Of a stretch of DNA of 64,000 nucleotides, positions 31,731 to 42,818 are shown piece by piece. Where the stretch lies: positions 34,561,501 to 34,625,500 of the forward strand of contig NC_134701.1 of NCBI RefSeq assembly GCF_043290135.1, written 5' to 3'. How positions within the stretch are numbered: position 1 is the first letter of the stretch; each line of letters starts with the position of its first letter. The stretch is from Rhipicephalus microplus. Taxonomy: Eukaryota; Arthropoda; Arachnida; Ixodida; Ixodidae. A program made the position numbers and the translations under genes. The notes under the pieces were generated by a model. It worked only from the letters and a program-made list of their open reading frames with translations, ran no database searches and was not told the DNA's origin.

Positions 31731-32154
31731 TTATCATCTCAAAGCAAGATTTCTGCGTTACACAATAATAATATGTTTCACTTCTCAGTATCTTTTTACT
31801 GTCAGGAAATTGCGCTACTCATTAATTATGCTGTACTTGTCGGGCCTTACACTGAGTGTGTTGGATGTCATATGGTCAATTTTGTAGCGATTGTATAATT
31901 TGTTGCCTAGTGCATATGTACTGTCTAGTCAAACCTAACTTATATTAGTGCCTACTTAAACTGTTTTCTTTTTAATATGTATCTCCATTCTAATATGTTG
32001 TTTATTACTGCCATCATTTAGTAGTCCTTGTATAGTTGATGTAGAGAACATATGCATTGTCTGATTCAACCTTACCTATGTACACACCTACTTGTAGATG
32101 CCCCCTTTCCTGCAACAGCCTCAGATGTAAGGCTAGCAGTATCTTCAAATATAT
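31731..32154 (+). repeat. LINE 3' UTR
   Basis: AT-rich, non-coding, continuous with ORF2. It ends cttcaaatat directly before the Gypsy-3 LTR; aattaaagaaataaataaat at 35661 onward is the displaced tail. Confidence 0.65.
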
Positions 32155-32279
32155 TGTCGCGAGCAAAAACAAGACCTGCAGCCAGGAGTTCACCCGAACC
32201 AGAGCAACGAAAACGTTCTCTTCTTCTTCGTAGCCCAAAACGGGTATGAGCCACAGCGGCTCGTTCATCAATGGTGGCA
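32155..32279 (-). repeat. Gypsy-3 3' LTR
   Basis: Plus-strand limits tgtcgcgagcaaaaacaaga to atcaatggtggca. Three mismatches with 35531-35655. Confidence 0.88.
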
Positions 32280-32467
32280 TTACCGCCTTTCCCAAGAAGC
32301 ATCGTCTGGATGCTGTACATGAAGGCAAAAAAAAAGAAAATGAGATGAAAATCACCATGCAAGCAAAATGAATGGCGTAAGGCGGAATAACATAGTTGGT
32401 TGTGGAGCCAATAGTTAAATGAGAAATAAGAAAAATAGGAAAGAATGTAAGGGAGAGACGAATGAAG

Positions 32468-33628
32468 TCAGTCACTCACTGGCGATTCACAGCGCGAAAA
32501 GTATGGTTTCAGCCGTGAAACGTGAACGACTTCAGTTCGCGGGGTGAAACAGGAACGTCTCGAAGTGCCTTCTGGGAGAACCTCGTATGTGACGTCGCTG
32601 AGACGTCGCACGACCTTGTAAGGGACGAAGTAGCGGCGAAGAAGCTTTTCTGAACGGCCACGTTGTCGGATAGGGGCCCACACCCAGACTTCATCACCGG
32701 GCTTGAAAATAACTTCACGGTGACGAAGATTGTAGCGGCGTGCGTCTGCGGTTTGGGGATGTTGAATACGGTGACGTGCAATTTGACGGGCCTCTTCTGC
32801 ACACTGCGCGAATTTGGCGGCATCGGTGCGGTATATTCCTAAGTTGTCGGGCAGGAGCATGGAGTCGAGCATCGTCGTGACCTCGCGACCGTGGACTAAG
32901 CGAAAAGGTGTGAAACCGGTACTTTCTTGAACAGCAGTATTATACGCAAAAGTTACGTAGGGAAGTATGGCGTCCCAGTTCTTGTGATTGATGTCCACAT
33001 ACAATGACAGCATGTCTGCAATTGTCTTATTGAGTCGTTCAGTCAGCCCGTTTGCTTGCGGGTGGTAAGCCGTTGTTTTACGATGTTCCGTGCCACTTAA
33101 TCGCAAAACTTCCTGCAGCATCTCTGCGGTGAAAGCTGTCCCACGATCAGTTATGACGACAGCTAGAGCACCGTGACGTAAGACGATGCTGTTCACGACA
33201 AATTGGGCGACATCTGCTGCGGTTGCTTTTGGAAGCGCCTTCGTTTCACAGTAGCGTGTTAAGTAGTCGGTAGCGACCACAATCTACCGGTTTCCAGACG
33301 AAGACGTAGGGAATGACCCCAGCAAGTCCACGCCGATCTAATGAAATGGCGCCTTTGGTGGGCCTATTGGTTGCAGTAGTCCCGCTGGTCGTAAAGGTGG
33401 AACCTTACGTCGCTGACAGTCGCAACATGTGCGAACGTAATGCTTCACAGTCTTTGCGAGACGTGGCCAGTAGTAGGAGCGTTGAATCCGTTGCAGCGTG
33501 AGCGTATAGCCGAGGTGTCCGGACGTTGGCTCATCTTGACACGCACGTAAAATGTCACCACGAAGCGTAGTTGGTGCAACACGCAGATACATAGCTTGTG
33601 TAGGATGAAAGTTCTTTTTGTAAAGCAC
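32468..33628 (-). pseudogene. Gypsy-3 integrase
   Basis: 33628-33338 encodes the zinc domain (CQDEPTSGHLGYTLTLQRIQ, CCDCQRRKVPPLRPAGLLQP). After stops, 33280-32468 is an open frame of 270 residues with the core VVATDYLTRYCETKAL, VITDRGTAFTAEML, YHPQANGLTERLNKTIADM and the C-terminal VWVWAPIRQRGRSEKLLRRY to VVHVSRLKPYF. The second D and the E of DDE are intact. Confidence 0.88.
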
Positions 33629-33907
33629 TCCATCGCGGAAACGAAATGAGGATAGCGAGCGTGCAAAGCTTCGAGGAGGGTGGAAATTGCGTCCTTTCAG
33701 GTAGTCAATGAGCGGAATGAGCTCCGAGTCGTGACGCTGTTGCTCAGCTAAGCGGGTTGCTGATACGACAGAAAGAAAACTGTCGTCGTCTTCAAGGTCA
33801 GTGTTGGCATTTTCGACCGGTGCACGTGAGAGACAGTCGGCGTCATAGTGTTTCCGCCCAGATTTGTGGACGATGGTGACATCGAAATCTTGTAGCCGAA
33901 GGCTTCA

Positions 33908-35656
33908 TCATGCTAGACGACCTGAGGGATCTTTGAGATTTGCGAGCCAACAAAGGGAATGGTGGTCGCTAACTACCCTGAATGGGCGGCCATCAAAGTA
34001 TGGGCGGCCATCAAAGTATGGGCGGAACTTTGTTATGGCCCAGACAACAGCGAGGCATTCCTTCTCGGTTGCAGAATAGTTTTTCTCCGCTGGGGATAAC
34101 GTTCTCCTCGCATAGGCGATCACGCGCTCTACGCCATTATGCCACTGAACTAATACCGCTCCGAGTCCAACGTTGCTGGCGTCAGTGTGTAATTCCGTGT
34201 CAGCGCTTTCGTCAAACTGACCCAGTGCAGGCGGAGTCTGGAGGAGGTTTCGGAGGGTGTCGAACGCATGACACTGATCGGGACCCCAAACAAACGAGAC
34301 ACCGTCTTTTGTAAGCTTGTTGAGGGGTTCAGCAATCTTCGAAAAGTTTCTGACAAAGCGCCTGTAATACGCACAGAGCCCCAGAAATCGGCGTAGGTCG
34401 CGCTTATTTGTGGGAACGGGAAAGGCGGCAACAGCACGGGTTTTCTCCGGATTTGGGCGGATGCCAGCATGGCTCACAACGTGACCAAGGAACTCCAGTC
34501 CTTCATATCCAAAATGACATTTCTCGGGTTTGAGAGAAAGCCCCGCTGTTCTGATTGCCTGAAGTACTGCATGAAGGCGTCGGACGTGTTGGTCAAACGT
34601 GTCTGCAAAGACCACGACGTCATCAAGGTAAACAAGACATGACTGCCGTTTGAGCCCTGTGAGAACCGTATCCATCATTCTTTGGAAAGTAGCTGGCGCT
34701 GAGCATAGACCGAAAGGCAACACTTTAAACTCGTACAGGCCGTCGGGAGTAATAAACGCCGTCTTTTCGCGGTCGCACTCATCCACTGCGATTTGCCAGT
34801 AGCCACTACGTAAATCCGTGGAAGAAAAATATGAGGTGACCGTACGTTCCATAGTAGTCGCCTCACTGATGAACTGGGCGACTGTCGCTGGTGGATTGCG
34901 CACGAGCCCAGCGAAAAGCTGTTCTTTTACTCCGCGCATCAAATGCCTCACCTTCTTTTCCTCGGGCATGGCAGGGTCCGCGCGCTTGAAGAGCCGAAGC
35001 ATGTCCTCGACAAACATGGATACTCGTCCGTTCGGCCGCTGGTTTCTGCAGGATATGGCTTGTTCGGCCCTCTTCTTCCTCTCGGTGTTCCGAAAGGCGT
35101 CACGGAGCTGACGGCTAAACTCTTGCCAGGTTGCAAAGGAGCCCTCGTGGTTCTCGTACCACGTCTTCGCAGAATCCTCCAAGTGAAAGTAAACTCGGCG
35201 CAGCTTGCGAACATCGTCCCATTCGTTGATACAGGCAGCCCGATCAAAGTGGTCGAGCCAGTCATCAACATCCTCGAAGATATCTCCATGGAACGGCTTT
35301 GGTGTCTGTCGCGCATGAAAAACATGGGCGAGAAGAGAACCATGGGCATCGCTGGTTTGGACCGCTTGGCTTGTCATCGGAGTTGCCATCTTTCTGGGTG
35401 TCGATGTCAAGGGACCAAATTCAGGGGGTAACCCACGCAGGCGGCGGCTGCTTCTTGCTCCGGGAGATGTAGCTGTCTCCACGATGGCCGACACAGCCGA
35501 AGTACACGTACCCCGCACCTCCACCAGTAATGTCGCGAGCAAAAACAAGACCTGCAGCCAGGAGTTCACCCGAACCAGAGCAACGAAAACGTTCTCTTCT
35601 TCTTCGTAGCCCAAAACGTGTATGAGCCACAGTGGCTTGTTCATCAATGGTGGCAT
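33908..35656 (-). pseudogene. Gypsy-3 in-frame gag-RT-RNase H fusion ORF (582 residues)
   Basis: One uninterrupted frame begins inside the LTR ([20 protein letters not shown]), reads through the primer site, and enters gag ([60 protein letters not shown]). It then passes from EATTMERT straight into RT at [16 protein letters not shown] (about 34843). RT continues with [44 protein letters not shown], then RNase [20 protein letters not shown] to [13 protein letters not shown]. The normal gag start is more likely MATPMTSQ near 35390. Protease and zinc knuckle are missing. A tandem 18-bp duplication (FDGRPY twice) lies at 33984-34019. Confidence 0.88.
35531..35655 (-). repeat. Gypsy-3 5' LTR
   Basis: 125 bp matching 32155-32279. 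The fusion frame opens within it, which is unusual for gag. Confidence 0.88.
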
Positions 35657-35823
35657 TATAATTAAAGAAATAAATAAATATCTAGAGTTATTCTCAAGAA
35701 AAAATTGTTAAAAATGTAACTTGGCAACATACCTAAAGTTTCTGATGGGCACATGTCACTGTTAGTCCACTTTCCCTGAAGAGACATTCCTAGTGCTTAA
35801 GTTTATTGCTTAATTATCGACAC

Positions 35824-36226
35824 TTTATTTATTTATTTATTTCATTACCCACAGCACCGATTGGCATTACAGTGGGAGAGCGTTTACAAAAAGTATAATA
35901 CAAAAAAGATACATAGTCAGCCAAACAAATAATCAGTCACCTCAATCACAATCTGCAACACAAACACTTATATAAATAAAAATGTAACACGCCTCAAAAA
36001 TTTCAACACACTAATTGTAACAAGGAATAAAACAAATAGTTTTAGATAGTACAGGCAATGCTAGAAGGCAGTTGGTTTCATTCTCTGATTCTTTTGGTAA
36101 AAAATCATTTTGAAATACGTCAGTCTTGCATGCGATTTTCCTTATCTTTAACCTATGGTCAACATGGTCTGAGACATAATACGGTTCAAGTAAATATGTC
36201 GCTTTATAGTTTCCGACTTGAAAATA
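35824..36226 (-). mobile_element. LINE 3'-terminal fragment
   Basis: On the minus strand it ends in an (AAAT)n tail (plus (ttta)n at 35824-35842) and has a 3' UTR preceded by a degenerate coding end, FFTKRIRE then NQLPSSIACT. This resembles the SFFPRTIREWNxLP C terminus of CR1/L2-type LINEs. 5'-truncated and old. Confidence 0.6.
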
Positions 36227-36230
36227 ATAA

Positions 36231-36300
36231 CTCGGCTGCTGACTCGTGACCTGCGGGTCAGCACCCGAGTCCCTTAGCCACTAGACCACCACGGTGGGCC
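36231..36300 (-). mobile_element. SINE head fragment with a fold-back end
   Basis: Minus strand: ggcccaccgtggtggtctag, tggctaagggactcgggtgc, the tRNA-like head of a Ruka-type SINE. After ctgacccgcaggtcacgag the sequence turns back on itself (36231-36243 is inverse to 36257-36269, one mismatch) and the rest of the SINE is missing. Confidence 0.7.
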
Positions 36301-37480
36301 GCATGATTGCATGGCGAACACAAGCGACAGACCCTAACATGAAAGTCAAGACATGCGTGCCATGTGACAACATGGCTACATGCCACGCTCTTGATGCGCT
36401 CGCGGCCGTTTCGCTAGCGTCACATACACCAAATTTCGTATTACGGTACCTTAATAGATGACAAAGGCATGCCACTAGTCAAAACATAATAATCGTTAGA
36501 TGCGTGTCATGTAACAACATGAATACATGCTACGCTCATGATGCGCTCGCAGCCATTTCGCTAGCTTCATATACACAAAACTTGGTATTACATGACGCGA
36601 ACGGAAGACATAGGTAAATGACACATTCAACAATTTCATCATGACATGCGTGTCATGTAACAACATGGCTACATGCCACACTCATGATGTGCTCGCGGCC
36701 GTTTAGCTAGCTGCAAATATGCCAAATTTGGTATTACGTGACGTCAATGGATGACAAAGGAATGTGACTGGTGAAAACATAATAGTCATGAGGTGCGTGT
36801 GATGTGAGAACATGACGACATGTCACAGTCAAGGCGCCAATACATTTCGGCGTTCGTTTCGTCACGTCACGCCGGTGCTGCCACGCCAGGCACCGGTCCT
36901 GCCATATACCTGCAGGGGCGTGGCGCGCTGCGTTCCTTTGACGCACGTGCGTTTGAGCACGTGCGGCATCCCTCCTTCACGAAGACAGGCAGACGCAGTG
37001 CTGTCTGGGCAACGCATCGGATCGAAATGCAGCATGTCGCATTTCGCGCCGGTTGCCGTCGGGCCGCGCTGACGGACGCCGGTCACGCCGGTCACGCCTG
37101 CCGTCACACGATAGAGTGCTCGCGTTTCGCTAACTTAGCGTCGCTGTGGCCAGCGTTCGTGCACGTCAACGTTACGTTACAGTATATTGGGCCCTTTATG
37201 ATGCACTCACAGCCATTTCGCTAGCTCAACATATACCAAAATTTGTGTTACGTGACGTCTATCGATGAGGAAGTTGCTTCACATATACTAAATTTGGTAT
37301 CACGTGACGTGAATAGATGAAGAAGGTAAATGACACATCCAAACATAATAATCAGGACATGGAAGATTTGTACGACATCATTTACCCCCACTTCGTAACG
37401 TTGGGCTGATTTCAAAGTGACATATCTACCTTCCTCATTCGTGCCTCACATATCATCAATTTCCACTTTACGTGGGATCT
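36301..37480. repeat. Dispersed repeat with 147-bp internal units (copy 1), carrying a MITE
   Basis: The phrase gcgtg(t/c)catgtaacaacat recurs at 36355, 36502, 36649 and 36795, i.e. every 146-147 bp. Each unit also has ctcatgatgcgctcgc, gccgtttcgctagc, and accaaatttggtattacgtg. A MITE (36832-37195) splits the last full unit, and degraded unit sequence follows to about 37480. A similar organisation lies at 54410-55495. No coding; family unidentified. Confidence 0.8.
36832..37195. mobile_element. MITE of about 364 bp inside the 147-bp repeat (copy 1)
   Basis: GC-rich insert, aggcgccaatacatttc ... cagtatattgggccct, with imperfect terminal inverted repeats (aaggcgccaataca / aaagggcccaatata) and a probable 3-bp target duplication (tca at left, tta at right; tca/tca in copy 2). 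No ORF. The superfamily is uncertain; a 3-bp duplication would suit PIF/Harbinger. Confidence 0.6.
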
Positions 37481-37491
37481 GCTAATATTTC

Positions 37492-37575
37492 GAGTGAGCC
37501 ATCTTGCCAAATTTCTGTGCGTCTGCCAAGCCGGCTATATTTTTTCGAGTAAAAGACCTTGCGTAGCACGTGACA
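37492..37575 (+). repeat. Gypsy-4 truncated 5' LTR
   Basis: gagtgagccatcttgcca to gcacgtgaca, matching the last 84 bp of the 3' LTR. The first about 100 bp is gone; the break abuts the 147-bp repeat block. Confidence 0.85.
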
Positions 37576-37606
37576 ACTGGTGGAGGTGCTGGGTAACCCC
37601 AAGCCG

Positions 37607-38760
37607 ATGTTCCAAACGCCTCCAGGTAGCTCTGTACCCACAGTGACAACACCTGTTCACAGCGCAAGCCGAAGACTCCGAGGACTACCTCCTGAGCTTG
37701 GCCCTCTGCCTGAGATGACGCCAGTGACATCCCCGAACGCCGCGGCAGGCGCTGCAGCCTCGCCTCCTCCGCCGCGGAAGCCACGTGTGCCGAAGGGGTT
37801 CCACGGTTTCATCTTGAAGGATGTCAAGAGCTGGCTGACTCAATTCGAACGGTTCTCCGATTACAATGGTTGGACCGACTTCGACAAAATGAGGAAGGTG
37901 TATTTCAGCCTGCAGGACGGCGCTCGTACTTGGCATGAAAACGGTGAGCCCTTTTTCTCGTGGAGCGTCTTTCGCCGTCAAATGCTGGCAAGCTGGGCCA
38001 ATCCCGATCACCGTGAATGAGCCAAGTGAGCGACTCAGTCGAGCTTCCAAATGCCGAATAACAGCTTCATGATGCACGTCGAGGACATGACGAGCCACTT
38101 TCGCCAAGCTGACCCCGTCATGGCAGAAAAAAAGAAGCCTCCGCCATATAATGCGAAGAGCAAAGGGGCAGCTTTTTGCTGGCCTAGTTCGCTGTCCCCC
38201 AAAGACCGTGGTAGAGTTTCTGACCGAAGCCACAACTATGGAACAAATTCTGCAGCAGCGCTCTACTGTGTACTACCGGCAAGTGAGTGTCGCTTCGTCA
38301 GTAAGCCATATTGGAGATGCAGGAAGCAGCTACAACGTAGAATCGGGAAGCAGCATTAGCATCAAATCTTGCTGTGACCTCATTCAATCTGTGGTGCGCG
38401 ATGAGCTACAAAAGTTTCAGGGCCACTCCCACCTACTGCGGGGTCTATCTGCAGCATCGTCAGAAACGAAGTACGACAAGCTCTGCAAGTGCTGCCTTCC
38501 AGTTATGTCCCGCCTGTCCGGACGGAGCCACGTCGTGCAACATACGTGGAAGCTGTCAGTCGATATATTCCTGCTTCACCGCGCTTCATAAATTCTACGC
38601 CTAAGGGCGCACTTCCTTCACTGCAGTCAATTCAACACTTGCAAAATTAGAAAAATTGACAGCCGCTTCCAAGAAACTTCGAAGTGTGGCACACACCGGA
38701 CAGACGACTACTGTGTTATCACTGTGGTCAAGCGGGACATGTGTACCGGGAATGTCCCTA
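37607..38760 (+). pseudogene. Gypsy-4 gag
   Basis: From the ATG at 37607: [56 protein letters not shown]. After stops, later frames (38051 onward) give MMHVEDMTSHFRQADPVMAEKK and AATTME-type sequence. The zinc knuckle CYHCGQAGHVYREC is at 38714-38755. Broken in at least three places. Confidence 0.85.
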
Positions 38761-39084
38761 TTGCCGCCTTGGACTCCAGGGTTTCGCCATCGACTCGCCA
38801 CGGCCGATATTCGGTTAAAGACTGAGAGCTATCTAAGATTACCTCTCACAGCAGTGCATGCCACTGCGGTGGCAGTCGCGGTTTCCATACGCAAGACGAT
38901 CTTCTCCAAGATTGCGGAGCCTCCCAGGGGCAGTGCAGGCGTGCTCGCTATGCTCTAGGCGGGAAAACTAACAACAGTGACCTTCATGACCGCTGACACT
39001 CTACACAACCAACTCTCATCGACGCAAGCACGGACCCCCAGCGGTTTACCCACGACAGCGAAGAAAGCCGGAAGCAGATTTTTT

Positions 39085-39560
39085 TGGAGATACATGTGGT
39101 AGTCGATGGTCGCCACGACGTTAGTGCGTTATTAGATACAGGCGCGGACTATTTGATCATGAGCGCGAAAATAGCAGCGCACATTAAGAAAGTTGGTGCG
39201 CTTTGGTACAAAACGTAAATTCGTACTGCCGGCGGGTATTTAGTCGCCCCAAACGGCATGTGCACTGTCAGGGTGAGCATTCCGGGGACGCACTTTTTTC
39301 GCCAGCTACCTCGTAGTTCGTGACTTTTCCCGAGACCTAATTCTGGGCGTCGACTTTTCGCGGGAGCACGGCGCTGTTATCGATCTTCGGAAGCATGCCG
39401 TGACATTTTTGACAACTGGATTTACCGAAGAATCTGATGACAGCCGTGACAGCACGTTGCGCGTACCTGTCGATATTATGACGTTGCCTCCACGTTCCAG
39501 CGTCCTGGTTGATGTGGTGTCCGACAAGATACAGGACGGTGAAGTTGTCTCCGAAGGCAA
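39085..39560 (+). pseudogene. Gypsy-4 protease region
   Basis: VSALLDTGADYLIMSAKIAA (DTGA at about 39135-39146) has the retropepsin catalytic triad intact, unlike Gypsy-1. A stop (KT*IRTAGG) and a frameshift after GTHFFRQLP break the domain. Confidence 0.75.
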
Positions 39561-39774
39561 CTAAGCGCTTTTTTTCGCGCTAGGTGTCTGCGCTACACGC
39601 AGCCTCGTCACGCTTCATGACCGGCACTCTGCCTTACTTGTGGCTATTTTCGGTAACGAGTAGCGGCACCTGTTTCATGACACCGCCATCGTTTTCGCCT
39701 ACCCTATCGCAGACGTTTCTGAATGCTTTGTATCTACATCAGCCGACGACGGGCTTCGACCGACACCAAGCGAC

Positions 39775-40640
39775 GTGACTTCACTACTTGCAAAAGTTGA
39801 TGTCAACTCTCTCTCGGAACAACTACTGACCGAGCTACGTGAACTACTATATCAATTTAAAGAGTGCCTCACGACCACCTCGAAGGTTCGTCAGACCCCG
39901 ATCACCAAACACCGAATAAATACGTATACCGACGCCTCGCCCATAAAAAACACCCTTAATACGTTTCGGCAAAGGAACGTGACGTGACAAATGCTCATGT
40001 CGAAGAGATGTTGCAAGATGACGTTATCCAATCTTCGAAGAGTGCCTGGTCATCTGTGGTCCTGCTCGTGAAGAAAAAAGATGGATCACTGCGCTTCTGC
40101 GTAGACTACGGGAAACTTAACAGCGCGAAGGAAAAAGACGTCTATTCACTACCCCGCATCGATGATTCCCTCGACAGACTGTGGTGGGCCAAGTATTTTT
40201 CATCAATAGACTTGAAAAGCGGTTACTAGCAGATCGAAGTTTATGAACAAGATCGTGAAAAAATCGCCTTTGTTACACCGGATGGCCTATATGAATTCAA
40301 GGTGCTTCCCTTCGGCCTCTGTTCCGCACCTGCGACATTCCAGAAAATGATAGACACTATCTTTACCTGTCGAAAGTGGTGCACGTGCCTAGTTTATCTG
40401 GATGATGTCGTGTTTTCTGTGAACTTTGAGGAGTACCTGAAGCGTCTGAATACTGTGCTGGAAGTGCTCCGCTCTGCTAACCTGACGCTGAAGCCCGAAA
40501 AATGTCACTTCGGTTATAAAGAATTAAAGCTTCTCAGTCATGTTGTCAGTGCATATGGTGTTCGACCAGAACCTGACAAAAGCACCACCGTGGCCTCGTC
40601 TTTTGTTCACGTGATGAGAAGGCAGCACGTCGCCTTCTAG
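39775..40640 (+). pseudogene. Gypsy-4 reverse transcriptase
   Basis: HVEEMLQDDVIQSSKSAWSS, VVLLVKKKDGSLRFCVDYGK, LPRIDDSLDRLWWAKYFSS, IDLKSGY followed by a stop where W is expected, [15 protein letters not shown], and YLDDVVFSVNFEEYL (one residue shorter than relatives after YLDD). Inactive. Confidence 0.85.
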
Positions 40641-41200
40641 GGCTCTGCACGTATTATCGCCGCTCTATAGCCAATTTTTCTTTGATTGCGGGACCGCTCA
40701 CTCGACTCACTCAGGCAAACGTACCTTCGTCTGGGAAGAACAGAAAGCCGCTTTCTGTGAACTAGGGAGCGTTTGCAGACACCACCAGTCGTCGCTCACT
40801 TTGACCAATATGCTGATACTGACATTTACACTGACGCCAGCAACGTGGGTCTTGGTGTTGTCCTCGTCCAACTACAAGCGTGCACGAAACAAGTGATAAT
40901 ATATGCTAGCCGAACTCTTTCCCGCACCGAGGTCAACTAGTCCACGTAAGAGTGCCTCACTGTTGTAAGGGCCAAGATGAAATTGAGGCCTTACCTTTAT
41001 GAACGACACGTCAAGGTTGTGACCGACCATCATTCGTTGTGGTGGTTAGCCAAACTACGGTACCTGTGTGGGTGACTCGCACTATGGAGTCTTCGTCTGC
41101 AACAATTCGATTTGGCGATCGCTTACATATCGGGTCGCAAGCACGCAGATGCTGATTCATTGTCCCGTGCCCCTGTCGAAGTTTGCCGTCACGGCACCGA
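40641..41200 (+). pseudogene. Gypsy-4 RNase H (fragmentary)
   Basis: In shifting frames: YYRRSIANFSLIAGPL-type connection, then a [21 protein letters not shown] stretch near 40830, YASRTLSRTEVN near 40905, and [13 protein letters not shown] near 41020. Frame changes occur about every 100 bp. Confidence 0.65.
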
Positions 41201-41410
41201 GGATGACTGTGGTTTTTTGGGGCCCTTACTACAACAGATCTTATTACATGACAGCGCACAGACGACGAAATCCACGCAGTTATCGAAAACCTTGAAGGAC
41301 GTAAGTCTTCTATACTTCGATATCTTTCTCGAATTCTGTCGTCGTTCTCCCTGCGAGATGGGGTCCTTTATAAGAAAAACTCCTGCGGCAATGACAGAAT
41401 TTCTGTTCTA

Positions 41411-42500
41411 GTCGTGCCAACTGACTCGCGTCACAACATTCTTCTCGCCTGCCACGATAAACCCATGTCTGGTCAATCAGGTTTCTCTCGAACTCTCGCT
41501 CGAGTTCGACAAGCGTACTACTGACCTAAGCTTTCCACATCCGCTAAGCAATACGTGAAAAGCAGCCGGAAATGTAAACGCTGCAAATTCCTGCCACTGA
41601 AGCTCTCGGGGCTTCTTCAACCTATTGAACCACCTAGGGCGCCATGCGATCAAATAGGAATGGATTTACTGGGGCCCTTTCCGCTGTCACCTGCCCGCAG
41701 CGAGTCGATCGTAGTAGTCACAGACGATTTGACAAAGTACGCCGAAACAAAGGCACTATGACGCACTACGGCTTCCGACGTTGCCCAATTCTTTATGAAC
41801 CAGATCGTTCTTGGACATGGCGCCACGTCATGCGTAATCACAGACAGAGGAACAGCATTCCCAGCCCAGCTGATTCATGACGCATTCAAGCTCAGCTACA
41901 CGAGCCATCGCAAGACCACGGCATATCATCTGTACACAAACGGCTTGACAGAGCTACTCAAGAAAACCATCGCTGATATGTTAACTATGTGCGTAGATGT
42001 CCAGCGTAAGACCTGGCACCAGGTGCTACCGTACGTCACATTTGCGTACAATACTGTCGTTCAAGAAACTACGCGATTCACGCCTTTCCGTCTTGTGTAT
42101 GAACATGAGGTGCAGACCGTGCTGGATGCGATGCTTTCACACAATTGCGACACTTTGGTCACGCCTGCCGCTTTGCAGCTTACGCAGTACGCCGAAGAAG
42201 CATGGCAGTTAGCACGCCTACACATCACGCACCAGCAGAATATAGACGCTTGCCGCTATAACACTCGTCATCACCAAGTTGACTACCATCCAACCGATCA
42301 AGTTTGGGTGTGGACTCCAGTCTGACGCCAGGTATTGTCAGAAAAAATGCTCAGACGCTACTTTGCATTATACAAAGTGTTGCGACGCGTGACCGATGTG
42401 AACTTCGAGGTAGTCATTGTCAGGGCCTTCTCACCACGGCATCGAAGGCACCCCTCGGAAAAAGTACACGTAGTGCGACTGAAGCCGTACTTCACGAGGT
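41411..42500 (+). pseudogene. Gypsy-4 integrase
   Basis: Zinc-domain remnants near 41450 (CHDKPMSGQSGFSRTLARV), then CKRCKFLPLKLSGLLQPIEP, QIGMDLLGPFPLSPA (D), VITDRGTAFPAQLIHDAF (D), NGLTELLKKTIADMLT (E) and VWVWTPV. Catalytic D, D and E survive, but the reading frame is broken at 41760 and at 42323. Confidence 0.85.
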
Positions 42501-42631
42501 AGTGCGACTGCGTATGAGCCTTATGGCATTGTTTATGTGCATGCGCATATTGTCTGCAGGTTTTCCCTGACTTTGTCTTTGTACTTTCAGAGCATCGGAG
42601 CGACACCCATCTTTTTTTAGACGGGGAATGA

Positions 42632-42814
42632 TGCCACTTGCCCTTAAGGTACGGTGACCGCGAGCCATCGCTGCCCTCTAGAATGGAAGATGTTCTAGGG
42701 CAGCGCGCGCTCTGGCTATTTGTTGTTATTGAGTGAGCCATCTTGCCAGTTTTCTGTGCGTCTCTCCCGCCGGCTCAGTTCTTTTGAGTAAAAAACCTTG
42801 CGTAGGACGTGACA
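42632..42814 (+). repeat. Gypsy-4 3' LTR
   Basis: tgccacttgcccttaaggta to gtaggacgtgaca. A purine-rich gacggggaa lies just upstream. Confidence 0.88.
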
Positions 42815-42818
42815 ATAT

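Larger units (their letters stand above)
27738..32154 (+). mobile_element. Nearly full-length LINE with 5' tandem units, ORF1 and ORF2
   Basis: Left to right: a repeated 5' segment (62-bp block at 27738-27799 and again at 28044-28105), ORF1 (28153-28938) and ORF2 with AP endonuclease (28967-29730) and RT (30153-31730). A long 3' UTR (31731-32154) follows, with its AAAT-rich tail displaced to 35656-35690 by Gypsy-3. Several stops and frameshifts make it inactive. The ORF1/ORF2 arrangement, the SFFPQSIRDWNGL C terminus and the AAAT tail place it near the CR1/L2/Jockey group. Confidence 0.88.
32155..35655 (-). mobile_element. Gypsy-3: internally deleted Ty3/Gypsy element
   Basis: Very short LTRs of 125 bp (32155-32279 = 3' LTR, 35531-35655 = 5' LTR) differ at three positions. 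On the minus strand the 5' LTR ends gctcgcgaca and is followed by ttactggtggaggtgcgggg. The purine tract is gggaaaggcggtaa. The flanks, atat at left and ttat at right (ataa on the minus strand), are consistent with a decayed 4-bp duplication. A deletion joins gag directly to RT, removing the nucleocapsid, the protease and the start of RT. It inserted in the 3' end of the LINE at 27738-32154. Confidence 0.9.
37492..42814 (+). mobile_element. Gypsy-4: heavily decayed Ty3/Gypsy element
   Basis: 5' LTR fragment 37492-37575 (84 bp, left part missing) and 3' LTR 42632-42814 (183 bp). actggtggaggtgctgggta follows the 5' LTR, and the 3' LTR is followed by atat (42815-42818). The order is gag, knuckle, protease, RT, RNase H, integrase. 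Many frameshifts and stops make it the oldest of the full Gypsy copies here. It is related to Gypsy-1, -2 and -3 through shared gag and pol motifs. Confidence 0.9.

Noticed and set aside
36301..37480. 147-bp units as a CRISPR-like or prokaryotic repeat array
   Set aside because: Units are diverged and contiguous with no unique spacers, and a MITE interrupts them.
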